Origin: Spongospora subterranea
Taxonomy: Eukaryota; Endomyxa; Phytomyxea; Plasmodiophorida; Plasmodiophoridae
Length of the DNA stretch: 18,406 bases
Reading direction: 5' to 3'
NCBI GenBank assembly: GCA_900404475.1
Contig: OUQQ01000414.1
Coordinates: forward strand, 1 to 18,406
The translations under genes were made by a program, and so were the position numbers. Positions 1-9,144 of this stretch are shown here, in pieces; position 1 is the first letter of the stretch; every line of letters begins with the position of its first letter. The notes under the pieces were generated by a model. It had not been told where the DNA came from. It worked only from the letters and a program-made list of their open reading frames with translations, and searched no databases.

Positions 1-55
1 TTATCATGACAAATAAGATGGTGTCGTTTGTTTTTGGTGAGCCACGATCCTCGAA
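1..55 (+). repeat. Dispersed repeat block, inverted relative to copies near 8.8-9.1 kb
   Basis: The first ~54 bases match the reverse complement of a block inside the 188-bp tandem unit (about 8822-8875 and again 9010-9063). The last 28 bases of the block are identical and the first part differs by a few substitutions with no length change. In the matching frame both versions read ...FVFGEPRSS, then diverge. It is therefore a dispersed, possibly protein-coding repeat (transposon fragment) cut by the window edge. The family is not recognised. Confidence 0.6.
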
Positions 56-1465
56 GTGGTCTATCCCGGCATCGGAAAGATTCCATGTGGGTCTTGACGA
101 TATCACGTTTTGCTTCGATTTCGCTGTAAAACTCAACAATTGACGCCGCTGTCAAGCTAATTCCGACTACCTGACTACATTGTCACCACAAGGAAAAGCG
201 GAATCGAACGTGTTGAGGCATTAGCTCCTGGTGTGTCGCCATTTGGCTGAGCTTTTACGACTGGCTTTCAATGTCAGAATTTGGCAGGTCTATCGCGTCG
301 ATCTTCAGCCAATATATCTGCAGGCCCTTTGACGTTCTGGCCAGATTCTATACGAAAATCTGCAACGTTCAGTTTACAATGGGCATCCTGGCAAACACTT
401 TTTGAACTACCAAGGAATAACAACTCCTGATGGACTGTTTGGCAGTATTTTTTACCCAAGGGAGACGCCACGATATTCCCATTCTGTCCATGAGGAGAAT
501 AGTGGACATGACTAAGGTTCTTGCATTCGGTGAGTACGAACATTTTTCGGTAGACATTATCATCTCAAACAAAACACAGTTTCATGGCCATCCTGATACA
601 GTAGATACCAGTGCAATACATTATGACGGCTGGAAGAAGGCCAAACTGTCGTGGGGTCAACTGAATGAGTGCTAACACACAGGCGATTGGCATTGGTCAT
701 TGCTCATCTTGTCGAAGATAAATACACGTTCAACTATTGATGGCGCAAATACCACACATGGAAAAATCGTTAAACGTGGGGTCGCTCATTTACCAATGAG
801 TAACACCTCGATAGGGATACGATGGATCGATCACAATCCGGGGCAAATCTGATATATGAACTTCATTAACCATTGCAGGTATTGCAAACATCCCATAGTG
901 CGTTTTCAAATGCCGCCTAGTGAAAGGGCGATGAATATATGAGGGAATTGTTCGTAACGAACGTTGTAATATTGATCACGAACATCAAATGTAGATAGTG
1001 TGAAGTTCAGGGGGTTTCAGCCGATCAGGTGTGCTGTGGTTACAGTATGTCTGATTTTCGACGGATTGCTGAAACTGCTGCCGTACAAACAATAGTTGGT
1101 TATCATGATCAAGATAGCACTTGCAAAAGTCCCATCTAACCGACAGACAATCGTGTATCAGATCAAACTGAAATCCGTTTTGTTTTATTAATAAAAGAAC
1201 ATTCCGTTTTGGCAGCGCTGCTGGTCTCGATTATCGTTTGGCGCCACTTCACCCACAATCGATTATATTTGTATTCGCATTTTGTGGGGTGAACGTCGTG
1301 GGCATCGTCAGGGGCAACCATATCATGAACAAAGCATCCATAGCCAAAGGAAAACGACCATGATAAACTCTGTGGCAGTTGAGGCGACGACACGAACCTG
1401 AAGCGCCACCACAAATCACCGATTTTGCACGATTATTTGGCCACTGTATAAAACGCTCAAGCAAA
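56..1465. other. Unassigned stretch
   Basis: No gene is recognised here. Right after the edge repeat a + frame continues to a stop near 142, perhaps more of the same repeat protein. A -strand frame is open for 89 codons at 274-543 and a + frame for 81 codons at 430-675. They overlap on opposite strands and neither resembles a known family. From about 680 to 1160 there is no frame of note and no tandem repeat. Confidence 0.4.
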
Positions 1466-1823
1466 ATGGCGAATCCAACAACACGAACAAAGCGTCGTGA
1501 TTCCAACTTGTTGCCGGTTACCACGTCCCCATCGACGCCGTCTTTGAGGTCCAAAACGTTTGAGGTCAAGCGCTTTTCATGCTGAGGAGCTCGAGACATT
1601 TACTGCTACTCTTGCTGATCACGTCAACTTTCTTCGCTCAATTGATCATCCGTTATCGGAACAAAATCATCTGCTGAACCGTCAACTTCATCTACCAAAA
1701 GGACGACACGAAACATTCGACATATGCTTCCAAAAAATTCGGTATAAAAACAACGTGCGAATTCGATGCAATTGTATGCTGATTGAACAGACGTGCCCTG
1801 AAGAACAAAATGGCTGTCATTAG
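1466..1823 (+). pseudogene. Possible lamin/intermediate-filament head and coil-1 fragment (weak)
   Basis: A frame from the ATG at 1466 begins MANPTTRTKRRD and holds a Ser/Thr/Pro-rich stretch (TTSPSTPSLRSKT). After a one-base frame change near 1575-1580 it continues as AEELETFTATLADHVNFLRS and, seven residues on, EQNHLLNRQL. This recalls the lamin plan: a basic head with an SPTR-like site, then the start of coil 1A (LNDRLAxYIDxVRxLE). It lacks the strict consensus and has extra residues before the EQN motif. No further rod, tail or LTD is visible, so it is at best a broken copy or an isolated exon. A TATAAA lies just before the ATG, too close to be its promoter. Chance resemblance is quite possible. 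Confidence 0.2.
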
Positions 1824-2310
1824 CCTACTTCTGTTCTGTAAAGTACCTGTAGTTAGGCAGTTCGGAAACGGATGTTCTCAATAGATCCAGTACTTCTCAC
1901 AATCGACTGCGGACGACCAGTTCAACCATAAATAATTCGTTACATTCGGCATCACAACAGCAAATTTTCAAAGTGCAATTTTGCCTTATGAACTGTCACC
2001 CTTGGTCATCTTATGCTCTTTGTGTTATCGTGGAGAGGATTCAAACATGCACTAGAGAAACGGAAAACGTTGACGTTTCTTTGCGCGTCTGCTTAAGAAG
2101 CGCGTCAAATGGAACGACAAGAAGCGGTCTCTGTTGTAACACGATGTCCCCTATTGTCACAGGTATTGCAGTTACCGTCCCAACAGTCCAAGGTCTGCGT
2201 CAGTGATCATCTCTCGAATGGTTTGTCAATAGGCCAAGATGGTGTACGCCTCTAGTGTCTATCGTTCTGTCATCAGGAAGAACGATCATTTGGAAGAGCA
2301 GAACGCGGTT
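1824..2310. other. Unassigned stretch
   Basis: A + frame is open for 77 codons at 1973-2206 (cysteine-rich, no family recognised). Otherwise there is nothing identifiable before the minisatellite. Confidence 0.4.
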
Positions 2311-2699
2311 GATCCACTTGATAATCGATATTGTCGACAATCAACAATCACTAGAGAAGAATCGGGCGATCCACTTGATGATGATAATGGCAACAATAGA
2401 CAATCATTAGAGAAGATTTGGGTGATCCACTTGATGATGATAATGGCAACAATAGACAATCAATAGAGAAGAATCGGGTGATCCACTTGATGATGATAAT
2501 GACAACAATAGACAATCAATAGAGAAGAATCGGGTGATCCACTTGATGATGATAATGGCGACAATTGACAATCGATAGAGAAGTATCGGGCGATCCACTT
2601 GATGATGATAATGGCGACAATTGACAATGAATAGAGAAGAATCGGGCGATCCACATGATGATATTGGCGACAATCGACAATCATTAGAGAAGAATCGGT
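2311..2699 (+). repeat. 56-bp minisatellite, seven copies
   Basis: Units begin with gatccact/gatccaca at 2311, 2368, 2424, 2480, 2536, 2592 and 2648. Spacing is 57 bp once and then 56 bp five times, and the last unit is slightly short. The unit consists of gatccacttgatgatgataa, a variable tggcaacaatagacaatc part and tagagaagaatcggg. Copies differ by a few substitutions. As 56 is not a multiple of 3, frames across the array shift at each unit, so long frames on the - strand here are repeat artefacts, not genes. The array ends about 85 bp before recognisable integrase sequence of gypsy copy A. Confidence 0.95.
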
Positions 2700-2783
2700 T
2701 ATTGTCCTGTCACAATCATGACAATCCTCGATCCAATATTCTAGTGTCCACCCGGCCTTGGATTCAGTGAGTGACATTCCATG

Positions 2784-3353
2784 AATTACTGATAGTATTC
2801 AATCACTTACGGCTAAACTCGCATTATCGATTAACGTCATGAATCAAATAGTCGCTGGCCGGTTATCCAAACAACGTGCACAACATCACCGGTCCGGAAT
2901 GCGATAACTAAGCGAATCAATTTTACCATTGGCGATACGTGCTCGTCACCTATATATCAAGCGGTTTTCACATAAAACCATGTACATTTGACTCGGACCT
3001 GCACATATAATTGGTATGATCAACGACAACATATACCGTGTGAAATTTCTATTCACCGGCGACCGAACTGATATTCACGCTCAACGTTTGAAATACTACG
3101 GCGATCGTGACTTACAGATTAGCAACGCGTTTCTGGATAATATTCGGCGTAACTTCCTCCACAAATTCGAAGTGGCAAGTACTATGGACATTCATCGCAA
3201 CCCAGAATCTGGACACTGGACCTCCTCATTCATTAAATTGGTTTTGAAACAACTGACGCCACTTGGGAACCCTTCGATACAATCCAGGAGGATATTTCTA
3301 CTATAATTCAACAGTTCCTGTCAGATCATTCTGACCATCATCTGGTGATATAG
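2784..3353 (+). pseudogene. Ty3/gypsy integrase C-terminus with chromodomain (copy A), broken
   Basis: This is the end of a Pol polyprotein. At 2784-2910 it reads ...VAGRLSKQRAQHHRS, matching KEVVDRVSKQRAQKHRS of copy B. NFTIGD follows near 2919, in another frame, and is the usual 'F..GD.VLV' strand. GMINDNIYRVKF and IHAQRLKYYGDRDL then give the 'vHaqRLkfY.D' motif at about 3013-3110. A chromodomain follows: HKFEVASTMDIHRN, a frame change near 3240-3250, then DATWEPFDTIQEDI and the stop at 3351-3353. At least two frameshifts and one stop make it non-functional. Integrase C-terminal and chromodomains normally steer insertion. Upstream Gag, RT and integrase core are missing, and the minisatellite lies in their place. 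Confidence 0.85.
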
Positions 3354-3460
3354 TTATCAGTTCAATTTTTCTTTACTACATTTCTTACTCCTGCGCTCTT
3401 TGAATGCTTTTCATTAATAAATTTCTCTCTCACTCTCTCTTTCTCTCTCTCTCATTCCTT
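3354..3460 (+). mobile_element. 3' UTR/LTR remnant of gypsy copy A with poly(A) signal and CT tract
   Basis: After the stop codon comes a T-rich stretch, AATAAA at 3416-3421, then a (CT)n-rich tract at about 3424-3456. The same order (AATAAA, two or three bases, CT-rich tract) follows the chromodomain of copy B at 16408-16443. It is therefore most likely part of the element's 3' LTR, not an independent microsatellite. LTR ends and target-site duplications could not be located. Confidence 0.6.
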
Positions 3461-3493
3461 TCGCGTCGTGCTAGCCCTCAAGCATAAGTCGCC

Positions 3494-3711
3494 GCCGTCC
3501 CTTGACAGAATCAAACATGTCAGTCAAGCCCCACCCGCATCAAACGGCCCCCCAAATATGTGCCTGCCGCTCTTCCGGGACGACCTCCTGGTTCATGCGA
3601 TGCAGCCGGAGCCGCTTCGGGCTGTCGGGGAGAGCGGCAGGCACGTATTTGGGGCGCCGAGTGGGGAGACCTGCGATATTGACTAACATGTTTGATTCTG
3701 TCAAGGGACGG
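3494..3711. repeat. Large imperfect inverted repeat (foldback element or MITE-like)
   Basis: The left arm (3494-3576) and right arm (3631-3711) are reverse complements over ~82 bp. The outer ~33 bp differ at one position (cgtcccttgacagaatcaaa outward end) and the inner ~23 bp (ccccaaata.gtgcctgccg) also differ at one. A more diverged middle separates them. The loop is ~54 bp and GC-rich. It lies ~240 bp upstream of the UEV start codon. The reading frames on both strands here result from the symmetry. No target-site duplication is obvious. It could be a foldback transposon, a palindromic LTR fragment or a hairpin-RNA source. Confidence 0.85.
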
Positions 3712-3953
3712 CAACAACAGTTGACATTGCCCCCCAGTTGGAGTCTTGCTGTGGTGAGATGTGGATCTGACTGTTCAGGGTTCTCGTCGTCACGGTACTG
3801 TATCATTATTACCTATTGTGCTGTAGCGTCAAGGTCCTACATTCAAGAATCGGGTTGCGCAGCGACGGTTGCGCGCGCTGAACGATATCGGTCCGGTTCA
3901 ATTGGTCAAGGAACGGAGACCAGGTCAGCCAGCAATCAAGCCAGGGTCCCGCA

Positions 3954-4576
3954 ATGAGCGAAGCAAATAACTACGTTGTCCCGAGAAATTTCAAACTGTT
4001 GGAGGAGTTGGAGGCAGGTGAAAAAGGCATTTCGTCGGGGAAACACGCTGGATGGGTGTCATATGGCCTTGATGGTAAATTGACTTTCTTTTTTTCGATT
4101 CCTTATCGGTAATCATTGTTTGTGTCAAAAGGAGACGACATTCTGTTAACCAACGTACGTCGTGCGCTGCATCTTCCAACCAGTGATTTGATTTTGTGAT
4201 GTGGATGTGCCTTTAGTGGAACGCCACGATCATCGGTCCGCAAAGCACGAATCTGGGAGAGAGAATTTACTCATTGAAGGTGGTTGCCGGACCCAGATAC
4301 CCTAAAGAGCCCCCTCAGATTAGGTTTATCACCAAGATCAATATGGTGTTTGTTGATTCCGTGGGCAATGTGATGCCACAATTTCCAGCCTTATCTGCCT
4401 GGAAACCGTCCATGTCAATAGTCGATATACTATGCGCTTTACGAGAGGCGATGGTTCCAGCCAGGTCTGAAAGCAATACTATCATTGAATTGCAAAAAAT
4501 CTTCCTGTTGCACTATTTTTCATGTTCTTCTATGATATTTATTTTATACGATCCTCGCAGAGCCTGTAGTTGTTGA
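3954..4576 (+). CDS. Ubiquitin-conjugating enzyme E2 variant (UEV; MMS2/UBE2V family)
   Basis: UEVs are inactive E2-like partners of Ubc13. Together they build Lys63-linked ubiquitin chains in DNA-damage tolerance and signalling. Exons: 3954-4074, 4132-4154, 4217-4464, 4561-4576. Introns are 57, 62 and 96 bp, all GT-AG. The protein starts [20 protein letters not shown], followed by GEKGISSG, as in MMS2. After the 23-nt second exon come [39 protein letters not shown] and a closing helix with LREAM. Neither the HPN motif nor the catalytic Cys of true E2s is present, as expected for a UEV. The predicted length is 135 aa (human UBE2V2 is 145). The third intron is in frame, so reading through it would give about 167 aa. 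It has a pyrimidine-rich 3' end and removing it gives the better length, but the C-terminus (ARACSC) is shorter than the usual LPQPPEG tail and is uncertain. Confidence 0.93.
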
Positions 4577-4729
4577 ATTCAGCAGGTTTTTCGCAACAAA
4601 ATTATCCCATGGCTTCAGTTAAACCGTTCAAATTTGGTTCCCATCTCACAGTTTACTGAATGCTCGTTTTGCTTAGTAAACTTCCTCAACCATCACCTGA
4701 TGCTGTATACTAAACTTGTGTTGCCTGAC

Positions 4730-4735
4730 AATAAA
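4730..4735 (+). terminator. Poly(A) signal AATAAA downstream of the UEV gene
   Basis: AATAAA lies ~155 bp after the UEV stop codon on the same strand, a sensible 3' UTR length. Confidence 0.55.
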
Positions 4736-5418
4736 TCGTCATTCCAATTGATTTGACGGTTAATGAGCGCTTGATGGGGCCAATCACTCACATCTGTCGT
4801 TTTGGTCGTTGATGCGTCGAATGCTGGTGCTTAGAACGCTATCAAATTCAAATGTCGATATAACTGAATATGCTGAGAACAGACAGCAAAAGATTGGTTT
4901 GTTGGTTCCTCTTCATTTACAAATTCACTGTCGAGGATGAGGGATTTTTTTTAGATACCTATTCTGTAGTTTCAAAGCACATTCATCTTCAGCGTGTCTC
5001 AATCTATGAATGAAAATGTTTGTTGTTTCTGCTAAATGCTAGTGGTTATCCTTGATTCTCACAACCAACGCCGACGAACACCAATCTGAATGTACTGTAG
5101 AGTTTGCTCATCGACGTTTCGAAAAAAGCCATGGATAGTTCCAAACAATTTCAGGGTCTTCTGTTTTAGCATCGACGATTAATAAATCAATGCTGGGGAT
5201 CGTTTTCTATTGGCAAACGCAATTGACCAGCTGAAATCCAATGGATTGACTGCAAAGGGCAACCGGCCGTTTCCGTTTTTCGAATACTCATACACAATAA
5301 AGAAAACGAGTGTCTGCATGTTTAGATATAAAACTTTGAACTGAACGTCGTACCAATAGCGACAAAGATGTATCGAGACGTCGGATAAATTGACTGGCGT
5401 TGGCTTAAGGGCAACTGT
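4736..5418. other. Intergenic stretch between convergent UEV and LRRC56-like genes
   Basis: No gene, repeat array or transposon motif is seen. Another AATAAA at about 5180 on the + strand is not tied to any gene. The stretch likely contains both 3' UTRs. Confidence 0.45.
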
Positions 5419-6765
5419 TTACACAGAGGTGGCGTAACGGTTTAGACGGCGTGCGCGCAAGGCCAAGACGGGATTGCCGCAGACGATATCAACCCCGGTC
5501 GATAGTCCACTGTCGTCAGCGGTGCCGGTACAGCTGGTCGAGAGAATCGGAGTTGAAGGGCGTCGAACCCGAGGGCTCAGGCAAGGAGCATCACCACTGT
5601 CCACGTTTGAAACGTGGTTCAGTTCCACCACTGATCTATATCAGAAAATCGCTTTGAGGAACATTCCAAATTATTGACTTAAGCAAAACGATGTTCGAGC
5701 AAATCTGTTTGCGAATCCGGGATCCGTCAACGGTAGAGATTCATTTGGCACAAAAAGGGTCGCCTCATGCCGGAAAGACGAGGTGTTATATGGAAAACTG
5801 AATGCGACAATCACATTGACGTAGATCGAAGATTCCATTATGTTTTGCAATCGAAAGCAGTTCAGCTGAAGAATACGTACTTTTGTCTGATGCGTTCATC
5901 AAGGGAGTTGAGGGCGTCTCGAATGTCAGGTGCAATGGGCGACTCGAGCGTATCTTCAGATCCGTTAGGAAGGATGGGTTCGTCGTCCAGAACTCGAAGA
6001 GCGGCGGAGGCTCTTTTGCGTAGCAGCCGTCGAAAACTGGGGCGGTCTGAGATGGGATTGCCGGCCAATATCAAATAAGATAGGTTGGTTAGTCGGGCAA
6101 TAACCTCCACTGCCGACTCGTCCACGATGTAGTTACTGTGAAAAACTCAAGCTCAAAAACACCAAAAGATGGCCAACATGACCACACAGCAAAAAAAACA
6201 TGTACGAAGTGGTCAACGATCAACATGACTCAAAAGTGAAACGAACTCATCGCCGATGACCTTCCAATGTCGAGTACATGTAACGTGGAGTTGGCCAGGA
6301 GCAAAGGCGCTAAGTGGTCAACTCGGTTGAACGACGCGTACAGCTCATGCAGCCGGCGGCCGGCCCCGATGCCATCCAGGTCCCGCAGACCGCAGTGCGA
6401 AACCGACAGCGAGACGATGTCGCGCATGGCGCTACCCAGGGCACGCAGCGACTCGACCACGCTCCCCGACAGATTCAGATGCCGAAGATTCGGGTATGAG
6501 GCTACTGTAATGACGAGTGTTAATTTGTGTCCGCTAATGGCTATCAGAAAATGTCAGCGAAAAATCAAATTAGGCCAGTATTGCATGTGAGATAGCCGAG
6601 CGACAATTCAACATCAGAGTAAAAAAAAATCACGAAACCATTAAAGGACTCGATTGGCGAAAGAGTTCTCATGAATTCGTTTGGCCATTAGACATGCCCA
6701 CCTAGCTGCACGGTTGAATGAATAGTAGAGTCAATAATTAAGTCGAGACGCCTAACAGCCGGGTC
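5419..6765 (-). CDS. LRRC56: LRRC56-like leucine-rich repeat protein, 5' end not placed
   Basis: LRRC56 (ODA8 in Chlamydomonas) helps assemble or transport outer-arm dynein in motile cilia. Four exons on the - strand keep the frame: 6765-6702, 6504-6261, 6135-5881 and 5635-5419, with GT-AG introns of 197, 125 and 245 bp. Exon a gives RRLDLIIDSTIHSTVQL and joins ASYPNLRHLNLSGS, aligning with the family's 'LExxVDTxExSLGxFGxxLPNLxxLxLxGS'. LRRs follow: SHCGLRDLDGIG, LHELYASFNRVDHLAPL, LHVLDIGSNYIV, LSYLILAGNPIS, RVLDDEP. The last exon has VCGNPVLALRARR, matching the CGNP..GLRxRR motif in the LRRC56 C-terminal region, then TAA at 5421-5419. About 260 aa are accounted for. The extreme N-terminus should lie above 6766; a frame at 6787-6990 with TVEEFDW is a candidate, but no in-phase splice was found. 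The low-complexity C-terminus of vertebrate LRRC56 is absent. Confidence 0.85.
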
Positions 6766-6786
6766 CTAACCAGATCAAACACTTAT

Positions 6787-7960
6787 CTACTGCGAAAACC
6801 AATCAAACTCCTCGACAGTGACCTTCGACGTATGGTCGTCCTTAACGCAATTGGAATCAGTCATCCACTTGACGGTGTGCGATCCATGCCAAGCGCAACC
6901 ACCAATGGCTAGTTCGCCATTCGACATTGCTTTAACTGCTAGATCGCAGTACACTCGTACCGAAACGGAATGTGAAAACAAAAAGATCAAATGATCATAA
7001 AAGTGTTCACTGATCTCTTTCGACTACAGTAGCTTTGTTGAGATGAAAGCCTTTGTCGTTGCAGACTCCGTTCCTGTTCGAACGTGGCTCTTGAATACAT
7101 TTACTGTGTGACCGCGAGGAATGACAACCTTGTCAAATCAGGTTCCTTTGGATCCTTGGCTACACGATATTCTCCCCGTTCGAATGATAAAACGTTGAGG
7201 ATTTATCTACCTCATTGCCTGATTGAGACCTTGTCCATAAGAACCGCTTGAATTGCAGGTCAATAAGGCAGAATTCGATTTGGTGACCGATAAAACCACT
7301 GGAGTCCAGGCAAACACGAGGACATGAACACAACTATTTCGAGAGGAAGCCCTGTTGTAGAGCTAATCACCAAACTTAGGAAGCAAAGAGTGACCCCACC
7401 AAAACACATCTTCAGCTGCTGAAAAGAAGGAAATTGTCCATGAAACTTTCCAATTGAGAACGGAGTTGTCAATTGCTCAAGGCATTAGACTATACTCAAA
7501 ATGATCGTATAACACCGCCACACATTCCGACATTGTAAATCAAACATTTACAATGGGGGGATTGATTGATATCCAGTGTATTAAAGAAAAAATGCGACAA
7601 TCAGGATTGTATCGAAACGGCTGGCAAACTTTCGAAGCAAACTTTCTGCATCGGGAGTCAAACTTCTCCACAAAGCATGTTGACAACGCCAAGTTCAAGA
7701 TTTTCCGAGAAACTATGACGCCAAAATTCCAGTTAAAACGCCAGAGTCACGCACCAGAAAACTTTCTCAGCGCAGGGATTTGAGAAAAGTGTGGAATAGC
7801 CTGCATCAGGGCGGTACGTCCGATTGGCAATACACTAACATGGATAGCGAGTGATATTTTAACAAACAGGGAACATGGGTATCGTCTAGGGCACAGCCGA
7901 CAGAGGGTGCCGCCGTGCCCAACCTACGTTTTTTTCATGGAAATATTGCCGTGAGAACGT
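6787..7960. other. Unassigned stretch, possibly with the LRRC56-like 5' exon
   Basis: On the - strand, 6787-6990 is open and ends in KVTVEEFDWFSQ 22 bp before the first confident LRRC56-like exon. In the family a VEEyL-like motif stands about 20 residues before that point, so it may be the N-terminal exon with an unusual junction. A -strand frame at 7260-7472 has a hydrophobic stretch (GGVTLCFLSLVISSTTG), and a + frame at 7553-7783 is open for 76 codons. Neither is recognised. Confidence 0.35.
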
Positions 7961-7966
7961 GCTATA

Positions 7967-8176
7967 ATGATGATGAAGAAGGGCGGCGGGATGGCGATAC
8001 GGTCCAGGAATGGCTTGACTGGCGTGGGCCTGGCCATGTTTGCCACATCGGTGTTCGGCTATGTGATCATGCGCCTCGGTGGTTCGGATCGGTTCGAGTC
8101 AGATGATGTTCGCGCTCTACAGGAGGCGACGGTTCGTGAGGCATCTATGCAAGACAAGGTGGTCACATCGGTTTAA
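7967..8176 (+). CDS. Small single-pass membrane protein, uncharacterised
   Basis: An intact frame of 69 aa (or 61 from the Met at 7991). It has a short basic N-terminus (MMMKKGGGMAIRSRNG), one hydrophobic helix of ~20 residues (VGLAMFATSVFGYVIM) and a charged tail (SDRFESDDVRALQEA). The codons are GC-rich compared with the AT-rich flanks, and AATAAA lies at 8217-8222, ~40 bp after the stop. This layout is typical of small mitochondrial inner-membrane assembly factors or small integral membrane proteins, but I cannot match it to a named family such as PET117, COX16 or UQCC5. Function is unknown and the location is an inference. Of three consecutive ATGs at the start the first is the default choice. 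Confidence 0.6.
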   Translation: MMMKKGGGMAIRSRNGLTGVGLAMFATSVFGYVIMRLGGSDRFESDDVRALQEATVREASMQDKVVTSV

Positions 8177-8216
8177 AACAACCAATACAGTGTTGATTAT
8201 TTTATTTTTCACATCA

Positions 8217-8222
8217 ATAAAT
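8217..8222 (+). terminator. Poly(A) signal AATAAA after the small membrane protein gene
   Basis: AATAAA sits 41 bp past the stop codon in a T-rich stretch, in the normal place for a short 3' UTR. Confidence 0.6.
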
Positions 8223-8769
8223 TTTATTTGAGGCAATATTGTCTCTGTCAAAGCAATGTTGCCGACGATTTATCTCGTCTTCGAAGACAAATTACTTTAG
8301 CGAAACACATAATGGAAGTTTTGTTTTCCTGTGAAGTCAACTTGCACTTACATGAACAAACGCATTTTTTTTCGGGTCTTTATGGCGACTCAACATTACG
8401 AAACAGCGGCTAGTATCTTCTTGAATGGGATAAACCGGTTTTTTCCCAGCATTCGATCGATGCAAATCGAATAATGGTACCTTTCGCGAAATTGAAAATA
8501 TTTGGTTGATTCGACTGGAGGACATTGGGATCACAGGGGAAATACAGTATCCAAACTGAACAGCTGTGCCTGGTCCAATTGCAATATAACACAACAGCTA
8601 ACCATTTCACGAGCGTATCTTCTCGGGTTTTTTGTAAGGTTGACGTTGTGTTTTAACAGATGTTTCGTTGCGAGGTTCTCCTCGTCATTAGCAAAGATCT
8701 ACAGAAAGTTACGAGGCACATGGTTGTGCCAAGATAGTGCAATCGAACCCCATCGACACCGTTCAACCG
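8223..8769. other. Unassigned stretch
   Basis: No gene is recognised. Small stem-loops occur near 8671-8684 (cgagg/cctcg) and 8723-8738 (ggcaca/tgtgcc) just before the tandem duplication. They do not form a tRNA. Confidence 0.4.
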
Positions 8770-9144
8770 GAATGGGTCACACAAATGTTGAGCGATAACT
8801 TTGTTTTGGGATCCAAACAGAATACAGCGAGGATCGTGGCTCACCAAAAACAAACACCTCCATCTTTTTTATAATGATAAAAACCCCCGATTTCCAATTT
8901 TTGGCCAAAAACAAAATCATGTGGACGCTCTCAGAGCGTGTAGCGCTTTCTGTTGCTGAATGGGTCACACAAATGTTGAGCGATAACTTTGTTTTGGGAT
9001 CCAAACAGAATACAGCGAGGATCGTGGCTCACCAAAAACAAACACCTCCATCTTTTTTATAATGATAAAAACCCCCGATTTCCAATTTTTGGCCAAAAAC
9101 AAAATCATGTGGACGCTCTCAGAGCGTGTAGCGCTTTCTGTTGC
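8770..9144. repeat. Perfect tandem duplication, 188-bp unit, two copies
   Basis: 8770-8956 and 8958-9144 are identical as read (187 bp at an offset of 188). Both carry the dispersed block seen inverted at the window start, the text tttccaatttttggcc and a short palindrome acgctctcagagcgt. In the - direction the unit can be read as ...MEVFVFGEPRSS... in both copies. Zero divergence amid badly decayed neighbours means either a very recent duplication or an assembly artefact. Confidence 0.95.

Noticed and set aside
1579..1677. Signal-peptide-like 32-codon frame (MLRSSRHLLLLLLITS)
   Set aside because: Very short, and the overlapping frame shows a better, though weak, lamin-like reading; hydrophobic runs occur by chance in CTC/CTT-rich DNA.
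2311..2699. CRISPR-like array
   Set aside because: Units are contiguous with no unique spacers, and the context is eukaryotic.
2407..2777. Two -strand frames (88 and 105 codons) with repeated SSSSGSPDSSLL-like text
   Set aside because: They lie on the 56-bp minisatellite; the unit is not a multiple of three, so the same DNA is read in different frames. Artefact of the repeat.
3424..3456. Independent CT microsatellite
   Set aside because: The same tract follows AATAAA in gypsy copy B, so it is better read as part of the element's 3' end.
3468..3957. Overlapping frames on both strands upstream of the UEV gene
   Set aside because: They follow from the GC-rich inverted repeat, which mirrors the same peptide text on the two strands; no domain.
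8720..8765. tRNA-like T-loop (GGTTCGATTGC on the - strand)
   Set aside because: No acceptor, anticodon or D stems could be paired at the right spacing.
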